Assembly: GCA_028753945.1 (NCBI GenBank)
Contig: JAPNXP010000001.1
Coordinates: forward strand, 8,918,501 to 8,982,500
Direction of reading: 5' to 3'
Length of the DNA: 64,000 nucleotides
Origin: Hexactinellida sp. DTS-2022
Lineage: Eukaryota; Porifera; Hexactinellida
Positions 62,389-64,000 of this stretch are shown piece after piece. A program made the translations under genes and the position numbers. Under the pieces are notes generated by a model. The model was not told where the DNA came from, ran no database searches, and worked only from the letters and a program-made list of their open reading frames with translations. The stretch's first letter is position 1, and every line of letters starts with the position of its first letter.

Positions 62389-64000
62389 TTGTGAGCTGAG
62401 TTGGGTGAACAGGTGTACAATAATGCGATGGTTATTATTGTTAGATTTAGACTAATACTTATTGGAGTGGAGTCAATCATTTTGTAATTGAGATTATAAC
62501 CCATGGTCTATTGAGCACCGGCTATTCATTATGCATGTCCACTGAATAAATAATAATACTGAAAACTAGATATTACCAAGGTTTTACCAGTGATGACAAC
62601 AATTATCTCTAGTCTCATGATCCATTTCTAATAATATGTAACATAATTTATTCGTTAACGTCGCAAAATGCTACCGGAACCAAAATGGATCCAGGGATAG
62701 TTCTAGCTCCTTTATTCTGTAATGATTTTTGAGATTACAATTAGGAATATTCATAGTTGTGATGAGTTCTAATAACAGCTAATATTTTTACTCCGAGAGT
62801 ATGAATTGTTGAAAATATAATCGAAAGAATAACAAATTATATTAACAAGAGGGTACAAGGGATATATTTCCTTGAGTACCAAAATGACCTTGTTGACAAG
62901 ATTGACCTAATATTATATTTATAATAAAAGATCCACTGTTGAGATAACTTTATTTAAAATTATTTTATACCAAACTACTTCGTGTCACCATTTCTGACTA
63001 ATTAGCTTATTTATCTAGTATAGCATGGCACTTGGTAATGATCGAGACTAATTTATACGGAACTTTTCAAATATATGATAAAGATCTGTATTGTTAGTAG
63101 TGAGAGAAATCAGAAACAAATCGTAAGCAAAATATAATTTTTTATATCTTTTTGCCAATTTTCTTATTCATTTTCTAATTGCAAACAAATATAGTTCATA
63201 TAAGTTCCTGAAGAAGATTTTCAAAATATAGTGGGCTTGCGACTAACAAGTTAAAAAGTTTCAAGTTCTAGGTTCTATAATTTCCAAGGAATAAATATCA
63301 TGCAAAATCTAGCTCTGTGCAATACATACCCAAATATTATTATTTGGATGCAAGGTAAACAGTTACAAGAACACAACTCACCTAAATTGTCGTACAATAA
63401 AGTGTTCAGGTACGTTGAGATCTGTTTGTTTGTTGGAGGATTCATTTCAAAATTGTACCTGGAAAAGATAGAACTAAATTCACACTAGTAGTTAGCAAAA
63501 TTAAATTGTTTATTTGATTCACCTAATAAGGTGTGATATTGTTTTATAGTTTCTCAATAGGCAAAGGAATTGTGTGAAGCTTAATTTCATTGAATGCTAT
63601 TGTTAATATATATTAGTAAAGCATACTAGACGTGGCTTTTATGCGTATCAGGTGACTACTTAGTATTCAAATTTTTAATGTTTTCCCATTACTAAATCAC
63701 GTTTCTATTTTACTGAATTGAATACTCTATTCACAATCTATACATAATTATGAATTCCGTCATGATGTGTAGAGCAATATTTATTTAGCCAATTGGTTCC
63801 TTTTCTAAAGTCATTTGTTTAGATTCTAACAGAACTTGTTCCTATTATAAGTTGTTTTGGAATTAGATGACACATATTCCACATATTTAGCAAGTTAGAT
63901 ATGATCTATGTCTTTCACAAAATTCCAAATGCAGTCCAAGTTCTTATTACAATCTAGCTTATTTTCTAGTCAAGTTACTATAGAAACTACCATTCAAGAA
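62389..64000. other. AT-rich terminal stretch, nothing recognised
   Basis: No coding region, repeat family or RNA gene could be supported in the last 1.6 kb. It may be intron or upstream DNA of the minus-strand PRDM gene. Confidence 0.5.

Overview
The window is AT-rich animal nuclear DNA: intron-containing genes with GT-AG splice sites, and animal families such as a CEP350-like centrosomal protein, two synaptogyrins, a PRDM zinc-finger factor and a Dbl-type RhoGEF. Many genes are intronless, several introns are only 46-61 nt, and the intergenic DNA is packed with small inverted-repeat transposons. An early-branching invertebrate, perhaps a sponge, would fit, but that is inference and the sequence does not settle it.

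Layout. 1-4200: repeats only, namely a tandem pair of ~1.2 kb units, foldback MITEs, a ~40-bp hairpin repeat array, and two textbook nested insertions (Tc1/mariner-like in the hairpin array; hAT-like in a MITE). 4243-10956: an orphan coiled-coil gene with an 11-fold coding minisatellite, then a decayed second copy split by a 3.6-kb MULE transposon (6894-10522) that encodes a FLYWCH-MULE-RING transposase and has a 9-bp target duplication. 11036-13899: a second, broken MULE-like transposase ending in an OTU protease domain. 14000-20500: mostly repeats, plus one orphan coiled-coil ORF at 17927.

20578-26135: a cluster of compact intronless genes: synaptogyrin (+), an NDUFB4-like complex I subunit (+), a second synaptogyrin (-), a small membrane protein (+) and DPH5 (+). 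26404-42407: a CEP350 orthologue for which I derive 17 exons with consistent reading phase (about 1,971 aa, CAP-Gly near the C-terminus). Its intron 2 is a 3.2-kb array of 40/41-bp units that looks like tandem amplification of a tiny intron together with 6 exonic bases. Its intron 9 carries a stack of nested transposons.

44079-51247: ribosomal protein eS17, mitochondrial uS10m (MRPS10) and a seven-exon RhoGEF with the order SH3-DH-PH-SH3-RA. 54949-57290 (minus): the 3' part of a PRDM gene (PR/SET domain plus three C2H2 fingers) whose upstream exons I could not find. 57516-64000: no gene recognised; Helitron-like, hAT-like and Tc1-like repeats in AT-rich DNA.

The genes do not form a pathway. 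Housekeeping functions (translation, diphthamide, complex I) sit beside cell-biology genes (centrosome, vesicle membrane, Rho signalling). The most unusual signals are the intron-derived minisatellite, the RING-tailed MULE, the twice-broken gene copy and the conserved GC-rich hairpin cluster in the Helitron-like repeats.
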